Shown: positions 47,322-56,946, counted from the stretch's first letter. The stretch: 64,000 nucleotides of DNA from Tolumonas auensis DSM 9187 (GCF_000023065.1 NC_012691.1:296501-360500); one strand, 5' to 3'. A program made the numbers and translations. Notes: generated from the letters alone by a model not told the origin.

Positions 47322-49392
47322 AGTATTGTCTTTTGATGATGTCCGCTATCGAATTTTGCACATACATCAAAGTGAAATCATCTGGATCAATATTGATGAA
47401 AACAAAGGCATTCCAAAATTAGTTCTTCACCTGCAACTTATTGAGTGGATGGACAATGGTCGATTGGTCCGATCTCAAGATCCTTACGCCTATTTGATTC
47501 ATGAAGAACCGCTAGTTGATTCGGCTGCATTTAAGAAAAGGGAACATGCATATCAGGTTATATCCCCTGTTATCTTCGATGATCAATGTTTTGATACAAC
47601 GGTACGAGCACAACGCATAAAACATGTAGAACAAACCGGTATCGCGACCAAAGCAAATATTTATCGTTTGTTAAGACAATATTGGCAACGAGGACAAACG
47701 TTAAATGCATTGCTTCCTGATTTCAAAAACCAAGGTGCTCCAAATAAGAAAAGAGCGGCAACGAATACTAATAAAGTAGGCAGAAAGCGCCAATATGGTG
47801 ATAGTGTCGGAATAAAAATAGATGAAAACATAGAAAGATTAATGCGATTAGCTATAGAAGAAAAGTTACTCGCATCAACTCAGTTAAGTATTGCCAAAGT
47901 ACTCCGAGACTTTAAAAGTAAATTTATTCAATATTATCCAGATGTTAGTAAAGAAAATTTGCCAACACGTAGGCAATTTGAATATTTTTACAAACGAGAA
48001 TATGACCAATCAGTCAGAGTTAAGGCTAGAACTGATGACGGTATATATAAAAAAGATGTTAGGCCGCTTACAGGTACTGCAACCGCAGCCTCATTTGGTC
48101 CAGGTAGCCGCTATGAAATTGATGCGACTATTGCGGATATATATTTAGTTGCCGATGACGATAGAAGTAAAATTATTGGTAGGCCAACGCTATATATTGT
48201 CATTGATGTTTTTAGCCGAATGATTGTCGGATTTTATATCGGGTTTGATAATCCGTCCTATGTGGTTGCAATGCAGGCATTCATTAATGCATGTGTTGAT
48301 AAAACTGAAATATGCCATTCTCTTGGACTGAATATCTCAGTGGATGATTGGCCGTGTATCGGTTTACCTGATGTTGTTTTAGCCGATAGAGGCGAGTTGA
48401 TGAGTAACCAATTGGACTCACTCATCAGTACATTCAATGTTCGTATTGAAAGTGCGCCACCCAGACGAGGTGATGCGAAAGGGATCGTTGAACGCTGTTT
48501 TAAAACACTACAAGCGGAATTCAAACCTTATGCACCAGGGGTTGTTGTTGGAAATAAAATCAAAAAACATGGTGAACAGGATTATCGGCTGAATGCAGCC
48601 ATAACAATCTCGGATTTTGCTCGTATTATCATCAGATCGATTCTCTTTAGAAATAACCACCATGTTTTAACCAAATATGATCGTGATGCTGATTTACCGA
48701 TAGATATGCCTTCAATACCAATCTATTTATGGCGGTGGGGCCTGCAAAACCGAACGGGTCGGCTACGAACTGTTGATCCTGAGTTTTTAAGAATTGCAGT
48801 ATTACCTCGGGAAAAAGTCAGTGTTTCTACATCCGGTGTTTGCCTATGGGGAATGTATTACACCAGTTCAGAAATGTTACGTGAGGGGTGGTTGCTTCGC
48901 AGTCAGGAGGTGAATCGACCAGATAAACTAGAAGCCGCGTATGATCCTGGTTGTGCCGATACAATTTATCTTTTTCCTCAATCTGGTAGCCGAGGCTATT
49001 GGATTTGCTCGCTTACAGAACAAAGCCGACGATTCAGAGGCATGACATTCTGGCAAGTTTGGGATATTCAAAAAGAAGAGAAGCATTCCCAAGCAAACGC
49101 AAAATTTGATGAGGATGTACATCGTCGGGAATTGGATGATTTTATTCAGGGTGTCATTGCGGAATCGAAGAAGTTATTACCAAATATTCAAGAATCAAAT
49201 CAACAGCGAATTCAGCAAATTCGCTCTAATAAAAAAGAAGCCCGTGAACAAGAGCGCCAGCAAAGAACAAAATCTAATACAGTTCAGCCAGAACAGAATA
49301 TCGCTGAAGTGATCCCACTTCAGAGTTCAGAGGATGATTATAGCTATCCATCCTTTATCCCTGGGTTATTTGAAACTGATGAGGATGAATAA
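47305..49392 (+). CDS. tnsB: Tn7 transposase subunit TnsB (DDE recombinase)
   Basis: This is a 695-aa DDE transposase that binds the end repeats and does 3' cleavage and strand transfer. The catalytic triad is D273 (YEIDAT), D361 (LADRGE) and E396 (KGIVER), the same numbers as in Tn7. N-terminal helix-turn-helix domains (about 60-200) bind the ends, and the C-terminus (ending [15 protein letters not shown]) matches the TnsC-contacting tail. The ATG at 47305 (MWKINEV) matches the Tn7 start; an earlier ATG at 47284 would add seven residues. Three bases separate it from tnsC. Confidence 0.97.
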   Translation: MWKINEVLSFDDVRYRILHIHQSEIIWINIDENKGIPKLVLHLQLIEWMDNGRLVRSQDPYAYLIHEEPLVDSAAFKKREHAYQVISPVIFDDQCFDTTVRAQRIKHVEQTGIATKANIYRLLRQYWQRGQTLNALLPDFKNQGAPNKKRAATNTNKVGRKRQYGDSVGIKIDENIERLMRLAIEEKLLASTQLSIAKVLRDFKSKFIQYYPDVSKENLPTRRQFEYFYKREYDQSVRVKARTDDGIYKKDVRPLTGTATAASFGPGSRYEIDATIADIYLVADDDRSKIIGRPTLYIVIDVFSRMIVGFYIGFDNPSYVVAMQAFINACVDKTEICHSLGLNISVDDWPCIGLPDVVLADRGELMSNQLDSLISTFNVRIESAPPRRGDAKGIVERCFKTLQAEFKPYAPGVVVGNKIKKHGEQDYRLNAAITISDFARIIIRSILFRNNHHVLTKYDRDADLPIDMPSIPIYLWRWGLQNRTGRLRTVDPEFLRIAVLPREKVSVSTSGVCLWGMYYTSSEMLREGWLLRSQEVNRPDKLEAAYDPGCADTIYLFPQSGSRGYWICSLTEQSRRFRGMTFWQVWDIQKEEKHSQANAKFDEDVHRRELDDFIQGVIAESKKLLPNIQESNQQRIQQIRSNKKEAREQERQQRTKSNTVQPEQNIAEVIPLQSSEDDYSYPSFIPGLFETDEDE

Positions 49393-49394
49393 AC

Positions 49395-51056
49395 ATGACA
49401 ACATCCCGTATTACAGCAATTTACAGGGATACAGGTGTTGAAGCCTATAAAGCAAACCCTTTGATCGAGGCATTACCGCCATTGCTGGATGCTTATGATG
49501 CAACACTTGATCTGAAAGCAACGCTGAAATTTGAAGCATCGGATTTAGCTCAATCTAGAGTGATTCGGGCACACAACATTTGTCGAATTCAAGATGATTT
49601 TTTTCAACCACTGAGTTCGCATATGGCGTTAAACGAACGAGTTTCCATCATGATCAGGGGTGGATATGTAGGCCGCAATCCCCAGAATGGGATGCTACAG
49701 CGACATCTCCAAAATGGATATGAGCGGGTTCAACGTGGTGAACTTTCTGCATTTCGATATGATGATGTCGGTTCGACGGCTCAGAGTCTGCTTTTGATTG
49801 GTTGTTCTGGTTGTGGAAAAACTACCTCGTTAAAACGCATCTTATCAGCGTACCCTCAAGTGATTTATCACCCAGAGATGAATCTTGAGCAGGTTGTTTA
49901 TCTTAAAATTGACTGTTCTCATAATGGTTCATTGAAAGAAATTTGTCTTAATTTTTTCAGGGCATTAGATCGTGCGCTTGGTGAAAATTACGAAAAACGA
50001 TATGGGTTAAAAAAGCATGGTATTGAAACCATGCTGGCATTGATGGCTCAGATTGCGAATGCACATGCCTTGGGCCTGCTAGTTATTGATGAAATTCAGC
50101 ATCTCAGTCGTTCAAAATCTGGTGGTTCTCAGGAAATGCTGAACTTTTTTGTCACGATGGTGAATACAATCGGCGTGCCGGTGATGCTGATTGGAACACC
50201 CAAAGCGCGTGATATTTTCGAAGCGGATCTGCGTTCTGCACGACGAGGCGCAGGGTTCGGGGCGATATATTGGGAACCAATGCCGCAATATGTCAAGGGT
50301 GCACCGAATAACGAATGGATCGGGTTTACAAATAATCTCTGGAAACTGCAACTACTGCAAAAGCGTGATCTATTACTTTCTGATGATATTCGAGCTCTAT
50401 GGTTTGATCTCAGCCAAGGAGTTATGGATATCGTGGTGAAGCTTTTTATCTTGGCGCAATTAAGAGCATTGGCTATAGGTAAAGAACGGATCACAACAGG
50501 GCTGCTACAACAGGTTTATGACGATGACCTGATACCGGTTCATCCAATGTTGGACGCATTACGCTCTGGTATTCCTGAACGTATTGCTCGCTATTCTGAT
50601 CTCATGGTTCCAGAAATGGACAAAAGGCTGATTCAATTACAACAAAAGATTTCTTCAATTTCGCAAGAAACGCCAGCAACACTCGCGATGAAAGAACTTC
50701 CAACCGAAGATGAACAACGTATCTATATGATGCTGCAAGAGGATTATGATTCTACATTACTGGTAAAAACGATCCGTAATGCATTTAGTCAACATCCACA
50801 GTTAACCAGACAACAGCTACTTCCTATTATTCTAGAATGGTTAATGACATCGGTTGGCGAAGTTGATACTCCTTCTGAAATCGCTAAGCCAAAAAAACAA
50901 ACAAGCATCATAAAATCAAAAGATTGGGATACGTTGCAAACTGACAGTTTACGGTATATGTATTCGCAAAATTCCGCTCCAACAGCAATTTACAATGAGA
51001 TGGTCAAAGCGGGATATATCTTAAAGCTCAGCGACATTTTGCAAAAAGCAGGATAA
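49395..51056 (+). CDS. tnsC: Tn7 regulator ATPase TnsC
   Basis: This is a 553-aa AAA+ ATPase that links target selectors (TnsD, TnsE) to the TnsAB transposase and gives target immunity. Walker A is GCSGCGKT (136-143), with Cys where Tn7 has Ser; Walker B is LLVIDE (228-233). Stretches such as [28 protein letters not shown] and the C-terminal half are nearly the same as in Tn7. It follows tnsB by 2 bases and precedes tnsD by 4, so translation is probably coupled. Confidence 0.97.
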   Translation: MTTSRITAIYRDTGVEAYKANPLIEALPPLLDAYDATLDLKATLKFEASDLAQSRVIRAHNICRIQDDFFQPLSSHMALNERVSIMIRGGYVGRNPQNGMLQRHLQNGYERVQRGELSAFRYDDVGSTAQSLLLIGCSGCGKTTSLKRILSAYPQVIYHPEMNLEQVVYLKIDCSHNGSLKEICLNFFRALDRALGENYEKRYGLKKHGIETMLALMAQIANAHALGLLVIDEIQHLSRSKSGGSQEMLNFFVTMVNTIGVPVMLIGTPKARDIFEADLRSARRGAGFGAIYWEPMPQYVKGAPNNEWIGFTNNLWKLQLLQKRDLLLSDDIRALWFDLSQGVMDIVVKLFILAQLRALAIGKERITTGLLQQVYDDDLIPVHPMLDALRSGIPERIARYSDLMVPEMDKRLIQLQQKISSISQETPATLAMKELPTEDEQRIYMMLQEDYDSTLLVKTIRNAFSQHPQLTRQQLLPIILEWLMTSVGEVDTPSEIAKPKKQTSIIKSKDWDTLQTDSLRYMYSQNSAPTAIYNEMVKAGYILKLSDILQKAG

Positions 51057-51060
51057 CGCG

Positions 51061-52578
51061 ATGAAATTACCGGCCCCGCATCCTAATGAATTGATTTACA
51101 GCACTGTCGCGCGGGCTGGTGTTTATTTCGGTCTGGTAAGCCCCAAACAACTGCTGGATGAGGTATTTGCCGATAGAAAGGTCATCGCCACGCTTGATCT
51201 ACCCAGCCACCTACAATCAATTGTGGGATTGTTAAGTGGCACTGGACTATATGATTTAGAAACATTGGTGTACAAACACACATTGTTTCCACTTTACGCT
51301 CCTTTTGTGCCGGAACACATACGGCAGAAAGCGATAAAGCGCATGTCTGACAGAGCTGATGGTGCGGTTCACTTGATGCTCGGTGTTGCTACATCAAGAA
51401 TTAAATCTGTCCGTACTTTTCGTTTCTGTCCTATTTGCATGGAACGACAGCTACACACCTATGGGGAATATTATTGGCAACGCGATTGGTTTTTACCTGA
51501 ATTACCAGTTTGCCCAGAGCATGGTTGTTTAATTGATACGTCTATTCATTTAGATGAGCATCGGCATCAGTTCGTACCTTTAAATCCTGCATGTTTCACA
51601 ACGAAGACGAGTAATAAATACGTTGCCAATGACCTTCCTCTTGCACTGGCTGCCGCAGAGCTTCTTGAACAACCAGCGCAACAATCACCCACCTTTGCGC
51701 AATGGACACATTTTTATCATGAAATTGCTACGGAAAGTGGATGCGGCAGAGGTAAGCAGGTTGATCATGAGAAAATTTTGAATTTAGTGTGTTCTCGGTT
51801 CGATATTCGTTATTTGGAAAACAAAGGTTTATTGAAGCAATCACAAAGTAACAGTTTTTGGTTGCGGTCTATTTTTCGTAAGCATCGAAAATCATTCAGT
51901 TTTTTTGAACATCTCATCGTGTGGCAAGCGTTAGTCCCTGCACTTTCAGTTTCTGAGATCTTCATTAAAGTCCGTCGATATGCACCCGAAACAGTGCTCA
52001 AAAAGAGTCAATCCAGCGTTGATAATGCCATTTCCATATCAGATGAATGTCGAATGTATCGCCAAAAATGGGAAGCATTAGTTTTACAACATGGCGTTAA
52101 ACCGGCCAGGCATCAAGCGACGGGTGGTTCTTTATATGCTTGGCTTTACCGGCATGATCGGGATTGGTTGCTTACGTTTAATGAACAGCAAAAAAGACCG
52201 TTAAAAACGGTTAACAATCGAGTTGATTGGCATTTGCGTGACCGACAATTAGTAAGGCATTTAATCAGAATTCATCTGTTATCTGAAAATCATCCTGTAC
52301 ATCAACGGATGTCTGCCACATGGCTTTTAAATCAATTACCTCATAAAAACTCGGTCGCTAAAAAATTACACAAACTACCACTCACCCATCAATTTTTAGT
52401 CCGTTATGCAGAGTCTGTGACGGAATATCAATTGAGACGGATATCTCAATTCATTGTGGAGTCTAGAGAAAAACACATGGAAATAAGACGCTGGAGTTTA
52501 TTTCGGAATGTGGGGCTGAGCGAACAAAGAATTACACCAGATACCATGAAAATTTTAGATTCACTGACCTATTTATGA
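51061..52578 (+). CDS. tnsD: Tn7 target selector TnsD (TniQ family)
   Basis: This is a 505-aa TniQ-family DNA-binding protein that recognises the 3' end of glmS and directs insertion into attTn7. The N-terminus NELIYSTVARAGVYFGLVSPKQLLDEVFADRKV is close to Tn7 TnsD. The CCCH zinc finger is C123-C126-C151-H154 (CPIC...CPEH). Later landmarks are WLRSIFRKHRKSFSFFEHLIVWQALVP and LYAWLYRHDRDWLL. The insertion found here, 25 bp past glmS, is the expected product of this protein. Confidence 0.96.
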   Translation: MKLPAPHPNELIYSTVARAGVYFGLVSPKQLLDEVFADRKVIATLDLPSHLQSIVGLLSGTGLYDLETLVYKHTLFPLYAPFVPEHIRQKAIKRMSDRADGAVHLMLGVATSRIKSVRTFRFCPICMERQLHTYGEYYWQRDWFLPELPVCPEHGCLIDTSIHLDEHRHQFVPLNPACFTTKTSNKYVANDLPLALAAAELLEQPAQQSPTFAQWTHFYHEIATESGCGRGKQVDHEKILNLVCSRFDIRYLENKGLLKQSQSNSFWLRSIFRKHRKSFSFFEHLIVWQALVPALSVSEIFIKVRRYAPETVLKKSQSSVDNAISISDECRMYRQKWEALVLQHGVKPARHQATGGSLYAWLYRHDRDWLLTFNEQQKRPLKTVNNRVDWHLRDRQLVRHLIRIHLLSENHPVHQRMSATWLLNQLPHKNSVAKKLHKLPLTHQFLVRYAESVTEYQLRRISQFIVESREKHMEIRRWSLFRNVGLSEQRITPDTMKILDSLTYL

Positions 52579-52589
52579 ATGGAGAAGTT

Positions 52590-54206
52590 ATGGTTCCGAT
52601 AGAAGGTTTTGATGAAAATGTTCGTATCGTTCATATCGGCGATTTATTTAAAAAAATTGGTACGAAGGATTGGAAAATCAATGTATTCGGAAGTCCTATC
52701 CAGGATAAGAAATATACTCGATTCGCTAATTTGCCATTGCTGAGTCGAGACAAAATAATTAATGCAACGAAACCTGATCGTTCATCCGTTGACAGAATCA
52801 TTCACTTGAGGCCAAAACATCAAATTGAATCAGTATTTCTCAGTGATTTTTCTGAGCTGAGTGATTATGAGTCGGTGGTGCGGGCTGAAGGGACGCAAAA
52901 AGCGTTTAAAATCAAACAACGTAATCAGCCCACTATTTATATTCCCCAATTAGAATTAGCCAAAGCAATCTTCTTGATCGATTCGTATCTATGCAGAGCT
53001 TGTACGAGCACGACACATTTATCCTTAGAATTTGATGTGAAACCGAAGAATTCTGAGGGACACGTTGATATCCATGTATTAAAAACAACAACGTTTCCAT
53101 TAGATGCTTTTGATCAGAATGGTACGAGAATGATCCTTGCTTGGCTGCTGACGAATAAGGCTGCATTGCAATCATTTGAAAGTATTTACCGACGGTTAGA
53201 TAAAGAACGGCAAAGCGATAAAACTTGGGAGCGATGGACGTTTAATTTTGATCCGCCAGATATGACGAATTGGAAATTTCATGTGAAAGGGAAAATGTCT
53301 CATAAACAACAAGCCTATTTGGTGCATGAAATTATCGGGGTCGAAATTGATAGTGAAATGCCTGATAGTGTTCAATTTCATAACCCTTCGTTTATCCGAC
53401 GAAAACCAAAAGAGCACACGGCTCTTGAGGGGGGCGGTGATAGTCAGTCATGGCATGTTAGACCGGATGAATTAAGCATTGATGATATTGAATCTGCATC
53501 CGATGAAAACAACACCATTGTTTTAGACGATGGTCGTTTATGGGTTAGTTTCTCTAAACCATGTTCAGTGACCAAAAAAACAAAAGAAAAAGACATCACT
53601 AAGGTTAGTGAAAACGGTGACAACGGCATATTAGCAGGGGAAAAAGTAAGCACAAGTGATGCTCACCAAGGCGGAACATTACCCAGTGCTGATGTCGGCG
53701 GTAAACAAGATCTATCTGATAAAGAGAAAGAGTGTGCCAGCCGCTTTCAGAGCTTCAATGATATGTTGAAAATACTGGAACATAAGCATGGCTGTACAAA
53801 GCTTGATACTAAGATGATTGAATTGCCAAAGGTTGGTCGTTCGCGAAAACATCTCCTTGCTAATGGTCTCCAGAGAGTCATTCAATATGTAAAAATCAAA
53901 ACAACGAACGTCACCGTCAGGTTACTTGAAATTGATACGTCAGATGGTGAAAAAATGATATCAACGAAAATATTATATGGGGCTGGCGATAAAGATTGGC
54001 TAGAGAATTTTAAATCAATACGCGAAGGGGTTATATCCAAAAGACTCTCATGGCCAACTGCCTTACTTGATGATTTGTATGGTGAAAAAGGCCATAAAGG
54101 AACGAACCATCCTCAGCATCAAGGTGCTCAGGCGGGGAATATTCCGGTTGATGCTTTAGAAAGTTGGGCTGGGCGTGTATTCGCAGATATAGAAAGGATA
54201 AGATAA
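52590..54206 (+). CDS. tnsE: Tn7 target selector TnsE
   Basis: This protein of about 538 aa is related to Tn7 TnsE along its length: ENVRIVHIGDLFKKIGTKDWKI, TRFANLPLLSRDKIINAT, YIPQLELAKAIFLIDSYLCRAC, DVGGKQD, LPKVGRSRKHL and LWPTALLDDLYGEKGHKG-type regions. TnsE selects DNA with 3' recessed ends and the beta clamp, favouring conjugating plasmids and replication-terminus DNA. The middle (about 300-380) is low-complexity and variable. The ATG at 52590 has GGAG upstream; an ATG at 52575 overlapping the tnsD stop is the alternative. Its presence means this element should still spread by plasmid. Confidence 0.93.
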   Translation: MVPIEGFDENVRIVHIGDLFKKIGTKDWKINVFGSPIQDKKYTRFANLPLLSRDKIINATKPDRSSVDRIIHLRPKHQIESVFLSDFSELSDYESVVRAEGTQKAFKIKQRNQPTIYIPQLELAKAIFLIDSYLCRACTSTTHLSLEFDVKPKNSEGHVDIHVLKTTTFPLDAFDQNGTRMILAWLLTNKAALQSFESIYRRLDKERQSDKTWERWTFNFDPPDMTNWKFHVKGKMSHKQQAYLVHEIIGVEIDSEMPDSVQFHNPSFIRRKPKEHTALEGGGDSQSWHVRPDELSIDDIESASDENNTIVLDDGRLWVSFSKPCSVTKKTKEKDITKVSENGDNGILAGEKVSTSDAHQGGTLPSADVGGKQDLSDKEKECASRFQSFNDMLKILEHKHGCTKLDTKMIELPKVGRSRKHLLANGLQRVIQYVKIKTTNVTVRLLEIDTSDGEKMISTKILYGAGDKDWLENFKSIREGVISKRLSWPTALLDDLYGEKGHKGTNHPQHQGAQAGNIPVDALESWAGRVFADIERIR

Positions 54207-54310
54207 TTATCTTTTCGCCATAGAGTATTTCAACGTCTGAAGCTACGAGCACCAGATGAAGTAATCTTATTCTATTAAATCACTATATTTTGTGAAACAA
54301 TATGTTTATT

Positions 54311-54318
54311 GCATATGC
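54311..54318. promoter_or_regulatory. GCATATGC palindrome before the DUF134 gene
   Basis: The core GCATATGC in the context TTATTGCATATGCTATAAA lies 16 bases before the DUF134 start, so a bound protein there would block its own promoter or translation. This is one of six copies in the cargo. Confidence 0.65.
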
Positions 54319-54333
54319 TATAAAGGAATGCCT

Positions 54334-54615
54334 ATGGGACGCCCTAAGATCCCCCGGAATATTTGTGGTAAACCAGCGGATAGCTGTTTTAAGCCAAACG
54401 GTATTCCAATGAGTGAGCTTGAGCGAATTGATTTAGCGCCGGATGAATTTGAAGCACTTCGGCTGGTTGATTTACAGGGTATGCTTCAGCAGGATGCCGC
54501 TGTTGTGATGGGGGTTTCACGCCAGACTCTTGCAAATTTGGTTAAGGCTGCCCGCTGTAAAGTCGTTGACTGTTTAGTGCATGGTAAGGCACTGATGATG
54601 CATCAGCCGGATTAA
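54334..54615 (+). CDS. DUF134 family DNA-binding protein
   Basis: This is a 93-aa DUF134 (PF02001-like) protein, beginning MGRPKIPRNICGKPADSCFKPNGIP, with a sigma-70-region-4-like helix-turn-helix in LSELERIDL...EALRLVDLQGMLQQDAAVVMGVSRQTLANLVKAAR. DUF134 proteins are predicted regulators that often neighbour NifX/NifB-type metallocofactor proteins, as here. Cysteines C11 and C22 in the N-terminal segment could bind metal. The ATG at 54334 is chosen: AAGGA lies 6 bases upstream and it is the family start. A GCATATGC palindrome lies immediately upstream, making this the leading candidate for the protein that binds the motif. Confidence 0.9.
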   Translation: MGRPKIPRNICGKPADSCFKPNGIPMSELERIDLAPDEFEALRLVDLQGMLQQDAAVVMGVSRQTLANLVKAARCKVVDCLVHGKALMMHQPD

Positions 54616-54684
54616 CGATTTAACTAACACTCTGTTTACTTACGCATATTCGTTTGCTTTCAATACGTGGAGCCCAGAACTGAA

Positions 54685-54727
54685 GGACTATATTCCCGAT
54701 TTTGCTTATTTTCCGGGAAAATAGTCC
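54685..54727. repeat. long inverted repeat between DUF134 and rpmJ
   Basis: GGACTAT-A-TTCCCG (54685-54698) pairs with CGGGAA-A-ATAGTCC (54714-54727), 13 pairs with one A-A mismatch, around a 15-base loop. It sits between convergent genes and may terminate both, although neither side has a good T run. Confidence 0.6.
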
Positions 54728-54740
54728 AATTATTTCAACC

Positions 54741-54866
54741 TTAACCCTGACGTGCTTTAAAGCGAGGGTTGGTTTTGCAGATAACAAATACCCTCCCTCG
54801 ACGTTTGACTATTTGACAATCCGGATGACGGGTTTTAGCGCTTTTCAATGAAGATAATACTTTCAT
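54741..54866 (-). CDS. rpmJ2: zinc-independent 50S ribosomal protein L36 (type B paralogue)
   Basis: This small gene encodes 41 aa. The protein, [17 protein letters not shown]... to ...NPRFKARQG, matches the YkgO-like L36 paralogue. The zinc-binding C-x2-C...C-x4-H set of the main L36 is absent, with only two scattered cysteines left. Such copies replace zinc-bearing L36 under zinc starvation and free the metal. A Zur-type palindrome lies 22 bases upstream of the start, consistent with that role. It is transcribed against the rest of the cargo. A ribosomal protein paralogue on a Tn7-type element is unusual. Confidence 0.9.
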   Translation of the reverse strand: MKVLSSLKSAKTRHPDCQIVKRRGRVFVICKTNPRFKARQG

Positions 54867-54887
54867 GATGATTCCGTGTTATGGGTG

Positions 54888-54908
54888 ATATGTTATAACG
54901 TAACATAT
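54888..54908. promoter_or_regulatory. Zur-type operator
   Basis: ATATGTTA (54888-54895) and TAACATAT (54901-54908) are perfect inverted repeats around TAACG. This matches the proteobacterial Zur box pattern (AATGTTATA-N-TATAACATT type) well. It lies between rpmJ2 (-) and the TSUP gene (+) and could control both, though it is nearer rpmJ2. Confidence 0.82.
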
Positions 54909-55057
54909 TAATCATTCTCAGCGAAGTAATTGGACATTATTGTTGTTGATAGGATAAATGGCCGAAGTTTATGCGTACAACTAATGGTAGGCATATCTAA
55001 GGTTTACTGGCATTGGGTGCTATACATCACCTCATGGACAATAAGGTTTATTGATAA

Positions 55058-55429
55058 ATGTTATTATTAATTGGGTTAGCTCTGATAGGGTTGTCAGCGG
55101 GTGTGTTATCGGGCTTGTTTGGCATTGGCGGTGGTATTTTGATTGTACCGGCGCTGATGTACGGGCTTGGATTTAGTCAGAAATTGGCAACCGGTACAAG
55201 TCTCGCTATTTTATTACCCCCAGTTGGCATTGCGGCGGTCATGGAATATTACCGACAAGGTGCGGTTGATATGAAAGCAGCAATGATCATTGCTGTGATG
55301 GTGGTTGTGGGAAGCTGGTTTGGCTCAAAATTCTCTGTGGGCATTGATCCAGTTATGATGAAGTTACTCTTCGGTATTTTTTTGATCCTCCTTGGTGGAT
55401 ACATTATTTATGATGCCACATCCGGTTGA
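55058..55429 (+). CDS. half-size TSUP (TauE/SafE) family permease
   Basis: This is a 123-aa membrane protein with four helices corresponding to one TSUP repeat. It includes the hallmark SGLFGIGGGILIVPALMYGLGFSQKLATGTSLA and the later PVMMKLLFGIFLILLGGYIIY. Full-size TauE/SafE proteins have two repeats and move sulfite, sulfonates or related anions; half-size forms presumably pair. The sulfur-handling genes nearby suggest a sulfur-anion substrate. Ribosome-binding site is weak (AAGG at a long distance). A partial match to the GCATATGC motif (GGCATATCTAA near 54990) lies upstream. Confidence 0.85.
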   Translation: MLLLIGLALIGLSAGVLSGLFGIGGGILIVPALMYGLGFSQKLATGTSLAILLPPVGIAAVMEYYRQGAVDMKAAMIIAVMVVVGSWFGSKFSVGIDPVMMKLLFGIFLILLGGYIIYDATSG

Positions 55430-55490
55430 GTTCTCAGCCTGGGTATCCTGCCTGCCGTCTATAATCACTTATCAAATTGACAATTAGAAT

Positions 55491-55511
55491 ACCTGTTCAG
55501 ATTGAACAGGT
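55491..55511. repeat. perfect 9-bp palindrome after the TSUP gene
   Basis: ACCTGTTCA (55491-55499) and TGAACAGGT (55503-55511) are exact inverted repeats around GAT. It lies between the TSUP gene and dsbB, about 40 bp before the first GCATATGC site. With no T run it looks more like an operator than a terminator. Confidence 0.5.
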
Positions 55512-55547
55512 GAGAGATTCTGCTATCTAAAACCGCTAATTAATATT

Positions 55548-55583
55548 GCATATGCCAATAATTTATTGTTATATGGCATATGC
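55548..55583. promoter_or_regulatory. paired GCATATGC palindromes before dsbB
   Basis: Two exact GCATATGC cores (55548-55555 in TTGCATATGCCAA; 55576-55583 in TGGCATATGCTAA) are 28 bp apart and end 23 bp before the dsbB start. Together their arms suggest the full operator TTGGCATATGCCAA. Confidence 0.72.
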
Positions 55584-55606
55584 TAATTAATTAAAGGAGA
55601 GGATGC

Positions 55607-56131
55607 ATGACCTTCTGGTTGCGTCATATCACGAGGGAACGTTCTGCCTGGCTCTTGCTGGGGCTATCAGCCGTATTTCTCGAAGTGTGTGCTTTGTTGT
55701 TTCAGCATGGGCTCGGTTTACGGCCATGCCTGATGTGTATTTATGAGCGCCTTGCCGTGATTGGGTTATTTGGTTCCGCTTTGATTGCGCTGATAGACCC
55801 AGCTAAAAGTCTGTGGCGTTGGGGTGGGCTGATCTTGTGGGGGTTGAGTATTTATCGGGGTTTGCAGCTGTCACTCAGACATGTTGATTATTTGCTTCAT
55901 CCATCACCATTCAATTCTTGTGCATTTTTTCCTGATTTTCCTGCTTGGTTACCGTTGGATATTTGGTTCCCTTGGTGGTTTAAGCCTCTGGCCGAGTGTT
56001 CTGAACGTCAATGGAATTTGTGGGGCTGGGAATTACCCCAATGGCTAGTGCTTATTTTTAGTGTTTATCTGATTGTCTGGATTGTCATTGTCGCTGCTAA
56101 TTTGCTGACACATAAGTATTTGGCTGAATGA
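55607..56131 (+). CDS. dsbB: disulfide bond formation protein DsbB
   Basis: This is a 174-aa inner-membrane quinone-dependent oxidase that reoxidises DsbA. Four helices and both cysteine pairs are present: C41-C44 (PCLMCIYER) and C105/C131 (SPFNSCAFF...LAECSERQW), as in E. coli DsbB. WLPLDIWFPWWF and ERQWNLWGWELPQWLV are also family-like. No dsbA is adjacent, so this extra copy may work with the chromosomal DsbA or a partner beyond the window. A strong GGAGAGG site precedes the ATG. Two GCATATGC palindromes lie just upstream, placing it under the cargo regulator. Confidence 0.93.
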   Translation: MTFWLRHITRERSAWLLLGLSAVFLEVCALLFQHGLGLRPCLMCIYERLAVIGLFGSALIALIDPAKSLWRWGGLILWGLSIYRGLQLSLRHVDYLLHPSPFNSCAFFPDFPAWLPLDIWFPWWFKPLAECSERQWNLWGWELPQWLVLIFSVYLIVWIVIVAANLLTHKYLAE

Positions 56132-56229
56132 GTTTGCTATTTATAAATCGGTATAACGATCTGTCAGTGATGATATAGACACAGGAACTTTTTAAATTGT
56201 TTGCGGCACTAGTACATGCGGAGCGATGC

Positions 56230-56652
56230 ATGAGCATAAAAAAACTAAAAAAAGCAGGGCTTAAAATTACGAATCAGCGTATGTCCGTTCTTGATTATTT
56301 ATCTGATGCGGATGAACGTCATTTCAGTGCTGAAGATATTTTCAGAGATCTGCGTCTGAATGGTGCTGATGTTGGCCAGGCAACGGTATACAGAGTACTT
56401 AATCAGCTTGAAAAAGCGGGTATGCTCGAACGGCATCATTTCGAGGGCAGTAAGGCTTACTATGAACTGAAATCGAAAGAGCACCATGATCATCTTGTGT
56501 GCCTACGTTGTGGAAAGATAGTTGAATTTTTTGACCCCCTCATTGAGCAAAGACAGAAAGAGATTGCTGAGCAATATGGCATTCAATTGAGTCATCATCA
56601 TTTGTGTCTGTTTGGTTACTGTTCTGATCCTGACTGCAAACTCAAGAACTGA
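56230..56652 (+). CDS. Fur-family metalloregulator (paralogue)
   Basis: This is a 140-aa Fur-family repressor. The N-terminal winged helix (LKKAGLKITNQRMSVLDYLSDADERHFSAEDIFRDLRLNGADVGQATVYRVLNQLEKAG) is close to that of Fur. The regulatory half has HHDHLVCLRCGKIVEF and the C-terminal CSDPDC, giving two cysteine pairs for structural zinc. HFSAED and HHDH supply sensor ligands. Whether it senses iron, peroxide or zinc cannot be told. The ATG at 56230 is chosen because GGAG lies 6 bases upstream. A regulator of this type on the transposon, apart from the host's own Fur/Zur, is worth noting. Confidence 0.9.
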   Translation: MSIKKLKKAGLKITNQRMSVLDYLSDADERHFSAEDIFRDLRLNGADVGQATVYRVLNQLEKAGMLERHHFEGSKAYYELKSKEHHDHLVCLRCGKIVEFFDPLIEQRQKEIAEQYGIQLSHHHLCLFGYCSDPDCKLKN

Positions 56653-56740
56653 CTTTTTCTGAATAGTCAGTGGGCGTTCATCTGTGGACGTTTACTGCCT
56701 GTCTTTAAACCAAAGGTTGAATTTTATTCATTTGTATATT

Positions 56741-56777
56741 GCATATGCCAAATAAAAGACCTATAGTTTGCATATGC
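56741..56777. promoter_or_regulatory. paired GCATATGC palindromes before the NifX-like gene
   Basis: Two exact cores (56741-56748 in TTGCATATGCCAA; 56770-56777 in TTTGCATATGCCA) are 29 bp apart, almost the same spacing as before dsbB. They lie in the 294-bp gap after the Fur-like gene, about 170 bp before the NifX-like start. Confidence 0.72.
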
Positions 56778-56946
56778 CAGTTACTGCTGTTCCTGATTTT
56801 TCGGATGTGAATGTTTGAAAGGCAATGTCGCGTCAGGGAACGGTAGTAATTGGCTACCTCAGGTCAGAACTCGTTGCTGTAATTTGCAGGAAGTTATCAG
56901 GATCGGGAAAGACCTCTCAGTTATTTTGATATAGGAGTCACGTCTG

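Noticed and set aside
55491..55511. LexA/SOS box in the palindrome before dsbB.
   Set aside because: The CTGT and ACAG arms are 9 bases apart, not the 8 of LexA sites, and no SOS gene follows.
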